Assembly (NCBI RefSeq): GCF_024171785.1
Contig: NZ_JAMTCK010000005.1
Coordinates: 27,446 to 91,445, forward strand
Origin: Goodfellowiella coeruleoviolacea
Lineage (GTDB): Bacteria > Actinomycetota > Actinomycetes > Mycobacteriales > Pseudonocardiaceae
DNA length: 64,000 nt
Direction: 5' to 3'
Position 1 is the first letter of the stretch, and every line of letters starts with the position of its first letter. The position numbers were made by a program, and so were the translations under genes. This document shows, piece after piece, positions 1-8,277 of this stretch. Under the pieces are notes generated by a model, which was not told the origin of the DNA, did not search any database, and saw only the letters and a program-made list of their open reading frames with translations.

Positions 1-175
1 CCCCGGGCTCGATCTGGAAACCCGCGCCGCCGAGGAAGTCGGTCAGCGTGGCCACGCTGCGGTGTTCGGCGAAGGCCAGTTCCGGCTCGGCGTGGATGCG
101 GTGGGAGATGTCGACCAGGGCAGCGGAGTACCGCTCGACGGTGGATCGAGAAGCTGTCCTCAAGTCGGTACTCAT
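1..175 (-). CDS. M20-family amidohydrolase/peptidase, N-terminal part only
   Basis: Only the first 58 codons are present; the gene runs off the left edge. The ATG at 175 opens a protein containing DISHRIHAEPELAFAEHRS, the typical N-terminal signature of M20 aminoacylase/amidohydrolase proteins (AbgB/HipO type), which hydrolyse N-acyl amino acids with a dinuclear metal centre. The metal ligands lie beyond the window. A purine nucleoside phosphorylase and phosphomutase follow some 14 kb away, recalling amiA1/amiB1-deoD-pmmB in M. tuberculosis, so it may correspond to AmiA/AmiB (inference). A good promoter and a leader of about 200 nt precede it. Family confident, substrate unknown. Confidence 0.8.
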   Translation of the reverse strand, partial: MSTDLRTASRSTVERYSAALVDISHRIHAEPELAFAEHRSVATLTDFLGGAGFQIEPG

Positions 176-377
176 TTGTGTCCATCCTGCATTACGCTTC
201 GGCCCACAACGCGCCGTTGTGGATCTCAACCGTTCGCCGGTCGCGCCCCTGCGCCGAGCGGCGCAACAGGATTCAGCCTGGCTGAAGTGTCAGCGAAGCG
301 ATGTCCGCAGCCGCGGCACTGCGGCGCGTCCGCGGGCGAGTCTCCCCCGGAAGGGGTCGACCACACGACCGAATGAC
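176..377 (-). promoter_or_regulatory. Structured 5' leader of the M20 gene
   Basis: This part of the 176-619 gene-free stretch should be transcribed leftward from the promoter at 384-412. It holds three compact hairpins: 204-222 (CCACAACG / CGTTGTGG, 3-nt loop), 250-265 (TGCGCCG / CGGCGCA) and 272-286 (TTCAGCC / GGCTGAA). None is followed by a U tract. I recognise no known riboswitch family. An attenuator, a structured untranslated region or an operator set are all possible. The remaining 413-619 shows nothing convincing. Confidence 0.35.
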
Positions 378-383
378 CGGCAC

Positions 384-412
384 CCTATCGGATGCGTCAG
401 CGGCCGGGTCAA
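384..412 (-). promoter_or_regulatory. Sigma70-like promoter for the M20 gene
   Basis: On the minus strand, TTGACC (407-412) and GATAGG (384-389) are separated by exactly 17 nt, close to the HrdB-type consensus. Predicted transcription starts near 377, giving a leader of about 200 nt before the ATG at 175. Confidence 0.55.
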
Positions 413-619
413 CCAAATGATGATATGCGGAAAACACCCTGGCAGCGGCCCTGAACGGGCTGGACGCCGCCGGGTGTGCTGAAGTTCGCCCAGGTCAGGG
501 CCGTGATCGCGGAGCAGGCGCCGAGCGGGGCAGGCGCCGAGCGGGCGCCACCCGGGCGGCCGACTGCCCGCGCGTTGCCCGCCGGCCGGTTACTTGCCGG
601 CTGGCCACTCGCCGACTGG

Positions 620-937
620 CTACTTGCCGGCGCGCTTCTTGCGGACCACCTGGCCGCCGTAGATGACGGCCGCGATCAGCGCCAGGCCCAGCGCGCCCAT
701 CCAGGCCGGGCCGGTGCGCTCCTCGGCCGGCGCGGGCTGCTGCTGGTTCTGGTCGGTCAGGTCGGGGCCGGCCGGTGCCGGGGTGTCGGTGTTCTGCTGC
801 TGGTGGTGCGCTGGCAGCTGGGCCGCCAGCACGACGTCGGCCGCGCTGGGCGTGGCCGCGCCGGCCGGCGCGGCGGCGAACGCGGTGACCAGCAGCCCGA
901 ACAGCCCGAGCAGCAGCGCCCTGGTCCTGATCGCCAT
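620..937 (-). CDS. Small secreted/membrane-anchored protein
   Basis: 105 residues of unknown function. The ATG at 937 is chosen because GGGAGG lies 5-6 nt upstream and because it opens a clean signal peptide (MAIRTRALLLGLFGLLVTAF, then an AxA-like APAGAA cleavage region). A Gln/Pro-rich linker of about 45 residues follows, then a C-terminal hydrophobic segment (GALGLALIAAVIYGG) and a basic VVRKKRAGK tail, so the protein probably sits outside the membrane on a single anchor. No LPXTG sortase motif is present. The small protein at 58778 has a related layout (signal peptide plus one membrane helix) without clear sequence identity. Confidence 0.65.
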   Translation of the reverse strand: MAIRTRALLLGLFGLLVTAFAAAPAGAATPSAADVVLAAQLPAHHQQQNTDTPAPAGPDLTDQNQQQPAPAEERTGPAWMGALGLALIAAVIYGGQVVRKKRAGK

Positions 938-1189
938 CGTCGCCTCCCTGTCCCGCCCGGCCCGTGGCCCGGCACCGCGTCGCGTCCTCACCGGACCCCG
1001 TCCTCGCCGGGGCGGTCCCGCGCACCCCGGCGCGGCACACCCGGCGACCACGACATCCGCCCCGAAAGTTACCTTCCGCGGGCGATCACCGCGACTACCG
1101 AGTGTGCCGCATCGAGTACGCGCCATTCCAGTGTCCGATCACCCAGCCCGATCAGCCGGGTACGGGGTGGCCGGCACCGGGTGACCGGT

Positions 1190-2350
1190 TCAGCGGGCGC
1201 CGAACAGGTGCTCCAGGGCCAGCTGGTCCAGCCGCTCGAAGTGCATGCCCCGAGCCGCGGCCTCGGCCACGTCGAACTCCTCGGCGCGCAGGTCGTCCAG
1301 GCTCTCGCCGTCGGCCAGGGTGGGCACGGACAGCTCGTCCACCCGGGACGCGGCCAGCGCCTCCTGCACCTCCGGGTCGGCGCGGAACGCGCGGGCCCGC
1401 TCGGCCAGGATCAGGTAGTTGCGCATGCAGCCGGCGGCCGACGCCCACACACCCGAGTAGTCCTCGGTGCGGGCCGGCTTGAAGTCGAAGTGCCTCGGCC
1501 CGTCGTAGCCGCCGTGCTCCAGCAGGTCGACCAGGAAGAACGCGCTCTTCACATCGCCGTTGCCGAACCGGAAGTCCTGGTCGTAGCGGGGACCGGTCTG
1601 GCCGTTGAGGTCGATGTGGAACAGCTTGCCGTGCCACAGCGCCTGGGCGTAGCCGTGCACCACGGACATGCCGGCCATCTGCTCGTGCCCGACCTCGGGG
1701 TTGAGGCCGACCATCTCGGAGTGCTCCAGCTCGGAGATGAACGCCAGGGCGTGGCCGATGGTGGGCAGCAGGATGTCGCCGCGCGGCTCGTTGGGCTTGG
1801 GCTCCAGGGCGAACCGGATGTTGTAGCCGCGCTCCTTGACGTAGGCGCACAGCACGTTCAGGCCCTCGGCGTAGCGGTCCAGGGCCGCGCGCACGTCCTT
1901 GGCCGCCGGCGACTCGGAGCCCTCCCGGCCGCCCCACAGCACGTAGGTGTGCGCGCCCAGCTCGGCGGCCAGGTCCAGGTTGCGCAGGATCTTGCGCAGC
2001 GCGAACCGGCGCACGTCCCGGTCGTTGGCGGTCAGCCCGCCGTCCTTGAACACCGGGTGGGCGAACAGGTTGGTGGTGGCCATCGGCACCACCAGGCCGG
2101 TCTCGTCCAGTGCCTTGCGGAACGCGGCGATCCGCCGCTCCCGGTCGTCCTCGGCCGCGCCGAACGGGATCAGGTCGTCGTCGTGGAAGGTGACCCCGTA
2201 CGCGCCGAGTTCGGCCAGCTTGTGCACGGTCTCGACCGGGTCGAGCGGGTCGCGGGTGGCCACCCCGAACGGGTCGACGCCCTGCCACCCGACGGTCCAC
2301 AGGCCGAAGCTGAACTTGTGTTCCGGGCGGGGCGTGTAGTCATCGGTCAC
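1190..2350 (-). CDS. xylA: Xylose isomerase
   Basis: Converts D-xylose to D-xylulose (and D-glucose to D-fructose) in the cytoplasm. The 386-residue length and the N-terminus [17 protein letters not shown] match the class I actinobacterial enzymes. The catalytic His/Asp segment VTFHDDDL (H56), the metal-ligand segments [11 protein letters not shown] and [18 protein letters not shown] and FDFKP are all intact. It is the last of three same-strand xylose genes, 95 nt after the ROK regulator. No separate operator is visible in that gap, so it may be read from the upstream promoter. Confidence 0.96.
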   Translation of the reverse strand: MTDDYTPRPEHKFSFGLWTVGWQGVDPFGVATRDPLDPVETVHKLAELGAYGVTFHDDDLIPFGAAEDDRERRIAAFRKALDETGLVVPMATTNLFAHPVFKDGGLTANDRDVRRFALRKILRNLDLAAELGAHTYVLWGGREGSESPAAKDVRAALDRYAEGLNVLCAYVKERGYNIRFALEPKPNEPRGDILLPTIGHALAFISELEHSEMVGLNPEVGHEQMAGMSVVHGYAQALWHGKLFHIDLNGQTGPRYDQDFRFGNGDVKSAFFLVDLLEHGGYDGPRHFDFKPARTEDYSGVWASAAGCMRNYLILAERARAFRADPEVQEALAASRVDELSVPTLADGESLDDLRAEEFDVAEAAARGMHFERLDQLALEHLFGAR

Positions 2351-2445
2351 GGTCTGCTCCTCGTGGTGGATGTGGTTTGGTGCCGCCGGGCCGGTGGCCG
2401 GTGACTCGGCTGGATCAGGTGTGCGGGGACGGTGTCACTGGCGGG

Positions 2446-3744
2446 TCATCGCGCGCCCTCCCCCGGCCCGGCACCGGGGCTGTCGCCCGGCGGCACGAGG
2501 GTGGGGTCGTCGAAGACGCGTTCGAGCGCGGCGTAGCCACCGCCGCGCACGGCCGCGGTGAACCCGAGGTCGGACAGCACCAGGGCGCAGCCGCCGCGCT
2601 CCGGGGCCAGCACCCGGCCGGACAGCTCGGCCAGGGCCGGTTCGACCAGCCACTCGCCCAGCGTCGCGAAGTACCCGCCGAGCACCACGGCTGTCGGGTT
2701 GAGCACGTTGACCAGGATCGACGCGCCGACGCCCAGGGCCGAGCCGATCTGCCGCAGCGCGGCCAGGGTGCGCGGGTCACCGGCCTCGGCCCGGCCCTTG
2801 ACCACGGCCAGCCGGCCCTCCAGGTCCAGGGACGGATCGGTCACCTCGTCGTCCGGGCCGCCCACCGCGCGCAGCAGCGCGGCCAGGCCGACCTGGGTCT
2901 CCCAGCAGCCGCGCCGGCCGCAGCCGCAGGGCGTGCCGGTGGGGTCCAGCGGCATGTGGCCGACCTCGCCGGTGAACCCGGTGGCGCCGCGCAGCAGCTG
3001 ACCGCCGGCGATCACCCCGCCGCCGACGCCGACCTCACCGGTCAGGTAGAGCAGGTCGCCGCTGCCGGCGGCCACCCCGTGCGCGTACTCGGCCAGCGCG
3101 GACAGGTTCGCGTCGTTGTGCACGCCCAGCTGGTCGGCGGGCAGGCCCAGCCGGCGGGCCAGTCCCTCGACCACGGGCAGCTCGCGCCAGCCCAGGTTGG
3201 GCGCGAACCGGACCACGCCGTTGTCGCTGTCCACCAGCGCGGGCACGGCCGCGGTGATGCCGCTGACCCAGCCGGCCAGCCCGCGCACGTGGGCCAGGCC
3301 GTGCTCGGCCAGTTCGGCGAGCCGGTCCAGGGCCCGGTCCTGGCCCAGCGCGACCACGTCGGCGGCGATCCGGCGGTGCTCGACCAGGTTGCCCGGCAGA
3401 TCGACCACGGCCACGGCCAGGTAGTCGACGTTGACCTCCAGCCCGATGCCGCACACCGCGGCGGGGCGCAGTTCGACCAGGTGCCCCGGCCGGCCGAACT
3501 GGTTGGGCACGGCGTCGCCGAGCCGCACCAGCCGGCGCTGCTCCAGCTCGGCGACCAGGCTGGAGGTGGTGGCCTTGTTCAGGCCGGTGAGCCGGGACAG
3601 GCCGGCACGGGAGTGCGGGCCGTGCTCGCGCAGCGCGCGCAGGACCAGTGCCAGGTTGGCGCGGCGCAGCCCGGGCTGGTCGCGGGGCGAGTGCCCCCGG
3701 TCCCGCGCCGGCAGCTCCCTGGGCGACGACCCGTCCACGCTCAC
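2446..3744 (-). CDS. ROK-family transcriptional regulator, XylR-type
   Basis: 432 residues: an N-terminal winged helix-turn-helix (about 25-90, with GLNKATTSSLVAELEQRRLV) fused to a ROK sugar-kinase-like domain carrying the zinc motif CGCGRRGCWE. This is the architecture of actinobacterial and Bacillus XylR proteins, which repress xylose genes and release DNA when sugar binds. Its position between xylB and xylA supports control of xylose use. A matching palindromic operator lies immediately upstream at 3760-3776, so autoregulation is likely. Effector identity is inferred from context. Confidence 0.9.
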   Translation of the reverse strand: MSVDGSSPRELPARDRGHSPRDQPGLRRANLALVLRALREHGPHSRAGLSRLTGLNKATTSSLVAELEQRRLVRLGDAVPNQFGRPGHLVELRPAAVCGIGLEVNVDYLAVAVVDLPGNLVEHRRIAADVVALGQDRALDRLAELAEHGLAHVRGLAGWVSGITAAVPALVDSDNGVVRFAPNLGWRELPVVEGLARRLGLPADQLGVHNDANLSALAEYAHGVAAGSGDLLYLTGEVGVGGGVIAGGQLLRGATGFTGEVGHMPLDPTGTPCGCGRRGCWETQVGLAALLRAVGGPDDEVTDPSLDLEGRLAVVKGRAEAGDPRTLAALRQIGSALGVGASILVNVLNPTAVVLGGYFATLGEWLVEPALAELSGRVLAPERGGCALVLSDLGFTAAVRGGGYAALERVFDDPTLVPPGDSPGAGPGEGAR

Positions 3745-3759
3745 CTCCCGGCCACTTCG

Positions 3760-3776
3760 TTTATTGGTCCAACAAA
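3760..3776 (-). promoter_or_regulatory. Probable XylR/ROK operator
   Basis: Near-perfect inverted repeat TTTATTGG-T-CCAACAAA, 7 of 8 arm positions paired, 16 nt upstream of the ROK gene start and AT-rich against its surroundings. The CCAACAAA/TTTGTTGG half-sites resemble XylR-type operators. It would cover the ROK promoter. Confidence 0.6.
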
Positions 3777-3828
3777 GTAGGCGCGGCCGGCGCCCCGGTC
3801 AACCCGTCAGCGGGGTTCGTCGGTGCGA

Positions 3829-5226
3829 CTAGATCCCGTGCACCTGGTTGCGGGCCCGCGCGTAGGCCGCGCGCACCGCCTGTCCGGCCTCGGTGTGCGC
3901 GGGTTCGCTCCGCTCCGCGCGCAGCGCCCACACCGGCGGCTCGGCCGCCCCGGACAGCGCCCACGCCGCCTGCCTGGCCGCGCCCAGCGCCACGTACTCG
4001 GCCGGCTCCGGCACCTCCACCGGCACCCCGAACAGCGTCCCGGCCACCTCCCGCACCGCGGCCGAGCGGGCCGCGCCACCGATCAGCAGCACCCGCCGCA
4101 CGGTCACGCCGGCGTCCCGCACCGCGGTGATGCCGTCGGCCAGCCCGCACAGCATGCCCTCGACCGCGGCCCTGGCCAGGTTCTCCGGCGTGGCGTTGCC
4201 CCGGCGCAGCCCGGTCAGCGTGCCGCTGGCGTCGGGCAGGTCGGGGGTGCGCTCACCGTCCAGGTAGGGCAGCAGCACCAGGCCGCCCGAGCCCGGCTCG
4301 GCCCGCCGCGCCAGCTCGTCCAGCCCGGCCAGGTCGGTGCCGAGCATCGTGGCCGTGGTGGTGAGCACCCGGGCGGCGTTGAGCGTGCACACCAGCGGCA
4401 GGAACCGGCCGGTGGCGTCGCAGAACCCGGCGACGATGCCGGTCGGGTCGGCGGTGGGCTGCTCGGCCACCGCGAACACCGTGCCCGACGTGCCCAGTGA
4501 GACCACCACGTCACCCGGGCCGATGCCCAGGCCGAGGGCCGCGCCCATGTTGTCGCCGGTGCCCGCGCCGAGCAGCACGCCGTCCGGGGTGCGGCCGGCG
4601 GACTGGTTGGGGCCGAGCACCTCCGGCAGGTCCGGCCGGCGCCCGCCGAACGACTCGGCCAGCAGGTCGGGCAGCCACTGCCCGGTGGCCGGCGAGAAGT
4701 ACCCGGTGCCCGAGGCGTCACCCCGGTCGGTGTGCTTGGCCTGCTGGCCGCCCAGCCGCCAGGTCAGCCAGTCGTGCGGCAGCAGCACGCTGGCCACCCG
4801 GTCGGCGTTGGCCGGCTCGTGCTCGGCCAGCCAGGCCAGCTTGGTCACGGTGAAGCTGGCCACCGGGACCAGCCCGGTGCGCGTGGCCCAGGCGTCCGCG
4901 CCGTCCCGCGCCACCAGTGTCCTGGCCTGCGGCGCCGACCGGGTGTCGTTCCACAGCAGCGCCGGCCGCACCACCGCACCGGCCTGGTCCAGGGTGACCA
5001 TGCCGTGCTGCTGCCCGGCCACCGCGATCGCCTCGACCGGCCCGGGCGCGGCGGCCCGCGCCTGGCCGATCGCCTCCTGGCAGGCCGACCACCACACGTC
5101 CGGATGCACCTCGGTGCCGTCCGGGTGGCCGGCCCTGCCCTCGGCCACCACCTGTCCCGTGTCCGCGTCCACCACCAGCGCCTTGGTCGACTGGGTGGAC
5201 GAGTCAATACCCATAACCAGTGTCAC
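3829..5226 (-). CDS. xylB: Xylulokinase
   Basis: FGGY-family carbohydrate kinase that phosphorylates D-xylulose to xylulose-5-phosphate for the pentose phosphate pathway. [16 protein letters not shown] is the N-terminal phosphate-binding signature, [10 protein letters not shown] the substrate loop, and [11 protein letters not shown] with GLRRGN are typical C-lobe motifs. The GTG at 5226 ([10 protein letters not shown]) gives 465 residues, usual for XylB; ATGs at 5238, 5235 and 5214 are alternatives because no clear ribosome site decides. The reading frame stays open further upstream, but that part has no family similarity. Confidence 0.92.
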   Translation of the reverse strand: MTLVMGIDSSTQSTKALVVDADTGQVVAEGRAGHPDGTEVHPDVWWSACQEAIGQARAAAPGPVEAIAVAGQQHGMVTLDQAGAVVRPALLWNDTRSAPQARTLVARDGADAWATRTGLVPVASFTVTKLAWLAEHEPANADRVASVLLPHDWLTWRLGGQQAKHTDRGDASGTGYFSPATGQWLPDLLAESFGGRRPDLPEVLGPNQSAGRTPDGVLLGAGTGDNMGAALGLGIGPGDVVVSLGTSGTVFAVAEQPTADPTGIVAGFCDATGRFLPLVCTLNAARVLTTTATMLGTDLAGLDELARRAEPGSGGLVLLPYLDGERTPDLPDASGTLTGLRRGNATPENLARAAVEGMLCGLADGITAVRDAGVTVRRVLLIGGAARSAAVREVAGTLFGVPVEVPEPAEYVALGAARQAAWALSGAAEPPVWALRAERSEPAHTEAGQAVRAAYARARNQVHGI

Positions 5227-5345
5227 GGCGCGCATCATGCCTGGCAGTGCCGGGCACGTACAGGGCGTCGACCGCGTCCGGCGGAACACGCCGTCCGGCC
5301 CCCGGGCTCCGCGGCGGGCGGGGCGATCAGCACCGGGCAGCCGGA

Positions 5346-5756
5346 TCAGGGGGTGTCCGACAGGCCGGCCACCGATCCCAGTTCGACCAGTTGCGCGCGG
5401 CCGTGGCCCACCGACCAGTTGTCCAGCGCGTTCTCGACGAGGGTGACGAACACGTCCTCGGACCGGACGCCGGCCGCGACCAGGTTCTCGGTGATCCGCT
5501 GGAACAGGTCGAGTTTCCGCTCCCTCGGCCGGCCGGCGACCAGGGTGATCTGGATGGAGACCACGTCCTGGCGGGCCACGTCCAGGTAGGTCGGGTCGAA
5601 GATCAGCTCGTCGGTGGCGTGCGGGGTGACGATCTGGAACCGGTCGGCCGGCGGGATGCCGATGGCGTCGACAAGAGCGCGGTGCACGCCGTCGGCGATG
5701 GCACGGCGCTGGGCGGGTGGGCGGGCGGCGGACAGGTCGATGCGCACCAGGGGCAT
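5346..5756 (-). CDS. Tautomerase-superfamily protein
   Basis: 136 residues beginning [19 protein letters not shown]; after Met removal Pro-1 would be the catalytic base of the 4-oxalocrotonate tautomerase superfamily. The DRFQIV segment and the [18 protein letters not shown] stretch fit the longer tautomerase family of about 130 residues. It lies upstream of xylB on the same strand, 119 nt apart, and may be co-transcribed, though a role in xylose use is not evident. Substrate unknown. Confidence 0.82.
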   Translation of the reverse strand: MPLVRIDLSAARPPAQRRAIADGVHRALVDAIGIPPADRFQIVTPHATDELIFDPTYLDVARQDVVSIQITLVAGRPRERKLDLFQRITENLVAAGVRSEDVFVTLVENALDNWSVGHGRAQLVELGSVAGLSDTP

Positions 5757-5785
5757 TGGGATCGCTGCCTTTCACGTCGAGCGAC

Positions 5786-5837
5786 AGGTGTTCGACCCAG
5801 GTCGACCACAAGAGTGTACAACGGTGATCGAACACCT
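5786..5837. repeat. 10-bp inverted repeat between divergent genes
   Basis: AGGTGTTCGA at 5786-5795 and its exact reverse complement TCGAACACCT at 5828-5837, 32 nt apart, in the 241-nt space between the tautomerase and the oxidoreductase. A minus-strand TACACT at 5813-5818 lies between the arms and could be a -10 box. The arms may be paired regulator sites or the stem of a leader hairpin. Confidence 0.45.
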
Positions 5838-5997
5838 CGGGGCAACTCCACCCGACCGCCTGGCGTCGACCGGGTGTGCCAAGCGGAGACGAACTCGTCC
5901 GACCGCCCGAGAGACCACCGGACGGTTACCGCGATGTGCCAGCGTGACAAAAAAGTGCCTTCTTCTACCGCGCTGACGACTGACACACGATAACGGC

Positions 5998-6909
5998 GTG
6001 CGACATGGATTGTGGATCACTGACCCGGGGCTCTCCCCCGTCCAGATCGTCGAGCAGGTGCGCGCCGCGGCCAGCGTCGGACTGTCCAGTGCGTGGCTGC
6101 TGCAGGTGCTGAGTTTCGACGCGCTCACCGCGCTCGCGGTCGCCGGCCGCGAGGTGCCCGGGATCGGCCTGGGCACCGCCGTCGTGCCCACCTTCCCCAG
6201 ACACCCGCTGGCGCTGGCCAGCCAGGCGCTCACCACCCAGGCCGCCATCGGCAACCGGCTCACCCTGGGCATCGGCCTGAGCCACCGGTCGATCATCGAG
6301 GGCAACTTCGGCATCCCCTTCGACCGGCCGGCCCGGCACATGCGCGAGTACCTGTCGGTGCTCGCACCGGCACTGCGCGGCGAGACCGTGGACCACCAGG
6401 GCGAGACCCTCGCCGCCTCGGCCACGCTCACCGTCGCGGGCGCCACGCCGCCGTCGCTGGTGGTGGCCGCGCTCGGGCCGGCCATGCTGCGGTTGGCCGG
6501 TGAACTGACTGACGGCACGGTGACCGTGTTCACCGGCCCGAACACGCTCGCCGGGCACATCGTGCCGGGCATCACCCGGGCCGCGGCCGCGGCCGGCCGA
6601 GCAGCGCCACGCGTGGTGGTCGGGGTGCGGGTGTGCGTCACCGCGGACGCCGCCGCGCGCCAGGCCGAACTGGCCGCGCAGCACTCGGCGATGGGCGACA
6701 CGCCCCCGAGCTACCGCGCCGTGCTCGACCGGGAGGGCGCGGCCGGACCGGCGGACGTGGCGATCGTCGGCGACGAGTCCACTGTGGAGCGGGAGATCCG
6801 CCGCTACGCCGATGCCGGCGCGACCGAGTTCCTGGCGTCTCCGTTCGGCACCGGGGAGGAACAGGCCCGCACCCTCGAACTGGTCGCCGCGCTGGGACAG
6901 CCAGGCTGA
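5998..6909 (+). CDS. LLM-class F420-dependent oxidoreductase
   Basis: 303-residue luciferase-like monooxygenase fold protein. GIGLGTAVVPTFPRHPLALA and NRLTLGIGLSHRSIIEG are the conserved beta-strand segments of the actinobacterial F420-dependent subgroup, which uses reduced F420 for hydride transfer. The GTG at 5998 gives the natural start MRHGLWITDPG; the sequence before it (CACGAT/GATAAC within 12 nt) looks like a -10 region, so the message may be leaderless. Convergent with meaB. Substrate not predictable. Confidence 0.85.
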   Translation: MRHGLWITDPGLSPVQIVEQVRAAASVGLSSAWLLQVLSFDALTALAVAGREVPGIGLGTAVVPTFPRHPLALASQALTTQAAIGNRLTLGIGLSHRSIIEGNFGIPFDRPARHMREYLSVLAPALRGETVDHQGETLAASATLTVAGATPPSLVVAALGPAMLRLAGELTDGTVTVFTGPNTLAGHIVPGITRAAAAAGRAAPRVVVGVRVCVTADAAARQAELAAQHSAMGDTPPSYRAVLDREGAAGPADVAIVGDESTVEREIRRYADAGATEFLASPFGTGEEQARTLELVAALGQPG

Positions 6910-6936
6910 TCCGGCCCCGTTCCCGCGCCCGCACCG

Positions 6937-7038
6937 TTCTCGGGCCGGCGCTGTGTTCGGGCCGGCACTGTGTTCGGGCCGGCGCTGTGTTCGGGCCGGC
7001 ATCGCGTTCGGGCCGGCACCATGCTCGGGCCGACCCCG
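6937..7038. repeat. Six 17-bp tandem repeats
   Basis: Six consecutive 17-nt units based on TGTTCGGGCCGGCGCTG fill 6937-7038 exactly, starting 28 nt after the stop of the oxidoreductase gene. The first and last units are most diverged. 17 is not a multiple of three, so this is not a coding repeat. It lies within the 364-nt gene-free gap 6910-7273. Confidence 0.85.
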
Positions 7039-7121
7039 TTCCGGGCTCGGGCAAGCCCGTGCCGATTCCGTCCCATCACCGGAACGACCCATTCCGCGTT
7101 CACCCGAACGGCCCTGCCTGA

Positions 7122-7215
7122 GATGTCGACTCGCGCGCGCTGAACGTGCAACTCGCGGGGTTTGCAACGTCGACTCGCGGGTGCGGAGGGCATGACTCGC
7201 GGGGTGAGCTGGGGG
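7122..7215. repeat. Intergenic repeat built on an ACTCGCGGG core
   Basis: Four loosely spaced units of about 20-24 nt, each with the core ACTCGCG followed by G/C, occur at about 7122, 7144, 7167 and 7193. Two are joined by GGGGTTTGCAACGTCGACTC. A second copy of the paired arrangement lies at 25803-25850. Both copies sit between convergent genes. Confidence 0.65.
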
Positions 7216-7273
7216 AATGATCGGTGGGAGCGGGGTCGCCTGATCGGGTTAGCCCTGGTGCCTGGTTGGCGGG

Positions 7274-8263
7274 TCAGGGTTTGGTGAAGGCGGACAGGAT
7301 GTGTTCGGCGGCCAGGGTGGGGGTGAGTTCGCCGGCCTGGACGGCCGCCTCCACCTCGGGGACCACCTCGCGGACGGCGGGGTGGTTGGTCAGGCGGGTC
7401 AGCAGCTCCTCGCGGACCATCGCCCAGGTCCAGTCGACCTGTTGGCGGCGACGCTTCTCGGCCAGCTCACCGGTGCCGGCCAGGGTGTCGCGGTGCTGTT
7501 CGACCTGCTGCCACACCTCGGCCAGGCCGGTGCCGTGCAGGCCGCTGCACGTCAGCACCTGCGGGGTCCAGGTGGCACCGGCCGTGCGGAGCAGCCGCAG
7601 CGCCCCGGACAGTTCGCGGGCGGCCCGCCGCGCGTCCGTCTCATGTGGACCGTCCGCTTTGTTCACCGCGATCACGTCGGCCAGTTCCAGCACGCCCTTC
7701 TTGATGCCCTGCAACTGGTCGCCGGTGCGCGCCAGGGTCAGGAACAGCGAGCAGTCGACCATGTTGGCCACGGCGATCTCGGACTGGCCAACGCCGACGG
7801 TCTCCACCAGCACCACGTCGTAGCCGGCCGCCTCGACCAGCACGATGGTCTCCCTGGTCGCCTTGGCCACCCCGCCCAGGGTGCCGGCGGTGGGCGAGGG
7901 CCGGATGAACGCGGCCGGGTCCACGGCGAGCCGGGCCATCCTGGTCTTGTCACCCAGGATGCTGCCGCCGGTCCGGCTGGACGACGGATCCACCGCGAGC
8001 ACGGCCACCCGGTGCCCGGCACCGGTCAGCATGGTGCCGAGCGCGTCGATGAACGTGGACTTGCCCACGCCGGGCACGCCGGTGATGCCCACCCGGTGCG
8101 CGTTCCCGGCGTGCGGCAGCAGTTCGACCAGCAGTTCCTGGGCCAGTGCGCGGTGGTCCGGCCTGGTCGACTCGACCAGGGTGATCGCCCTGGCCAGGCG
8201 GGCGCGGTCACCGGCGAGCACGCCCTTGGCGTACTCGCGGACGTCGATGCGAGGCGGCGGCAT
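7274..8263 (-). CDS. meaB: Methylmalonyl-CoA mutase-associated GTPase MeaB
   Basis: G3E-family P-loop GTPase that protects and reactivates the adenosylcobalamin-dependent mutase encoded just upstream. 329 residues, the family norm. Walker A is GVPGVGKST (about 62-70), the switch region has DPSSSRTGGSILGDKTRM, and VNKADG is the guanine-specificity motif. It starts 14 nt after the mutB stop, in one operon with mutA and mutB. The C-terminal segment with WAMVREELL is the dimerisation region typical of the family. Confidence 0.96.
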   Translation of the reverse strand: MPPPRIDVREYAKGVLAGDRARLARAITLVESTRPDHRALAQELLVELLPHAGNAHRVGITGVPGVGKSTFIDALGTMLTGAGHRVAVLAVDPSSSRTGGSILGDKTRMARLAVDPAAFIRPSPTAGTLGGVAKATRETIVLVEAAGYDVVLVETVGVGQSEIAVANMVDCSLFLTLARTGDQLQGIKKGVLELADVIAVNKADGPHETDARRAARELSGALRLLRTAGATWTPQVLTCSGLHGTGLAEVWQQVEQHRDTLAGTGELAEKRRRQQVDWTWAMVREELLTRLTNHPAVREVVPEVEAAVQAGELTPTLAAEHILSAFTKP

Positions 8264-8277
8264 GCGTGGTACCCGAC

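Noticed and set aside
620..937. Sortase-anchored surface protein
   Set aside because: C-terminal hydrophobic helix and basic tail are present but there is no LPXTG-like motif.
476..2404. Very long plus-strand open frame over the xylA region
   Set aside because: It is antisense to xylA and the small membrane protein, rich in Arg/Gly/Ala/Val with no domain. Such antisense frames are an artefact of high-GC codon bias.
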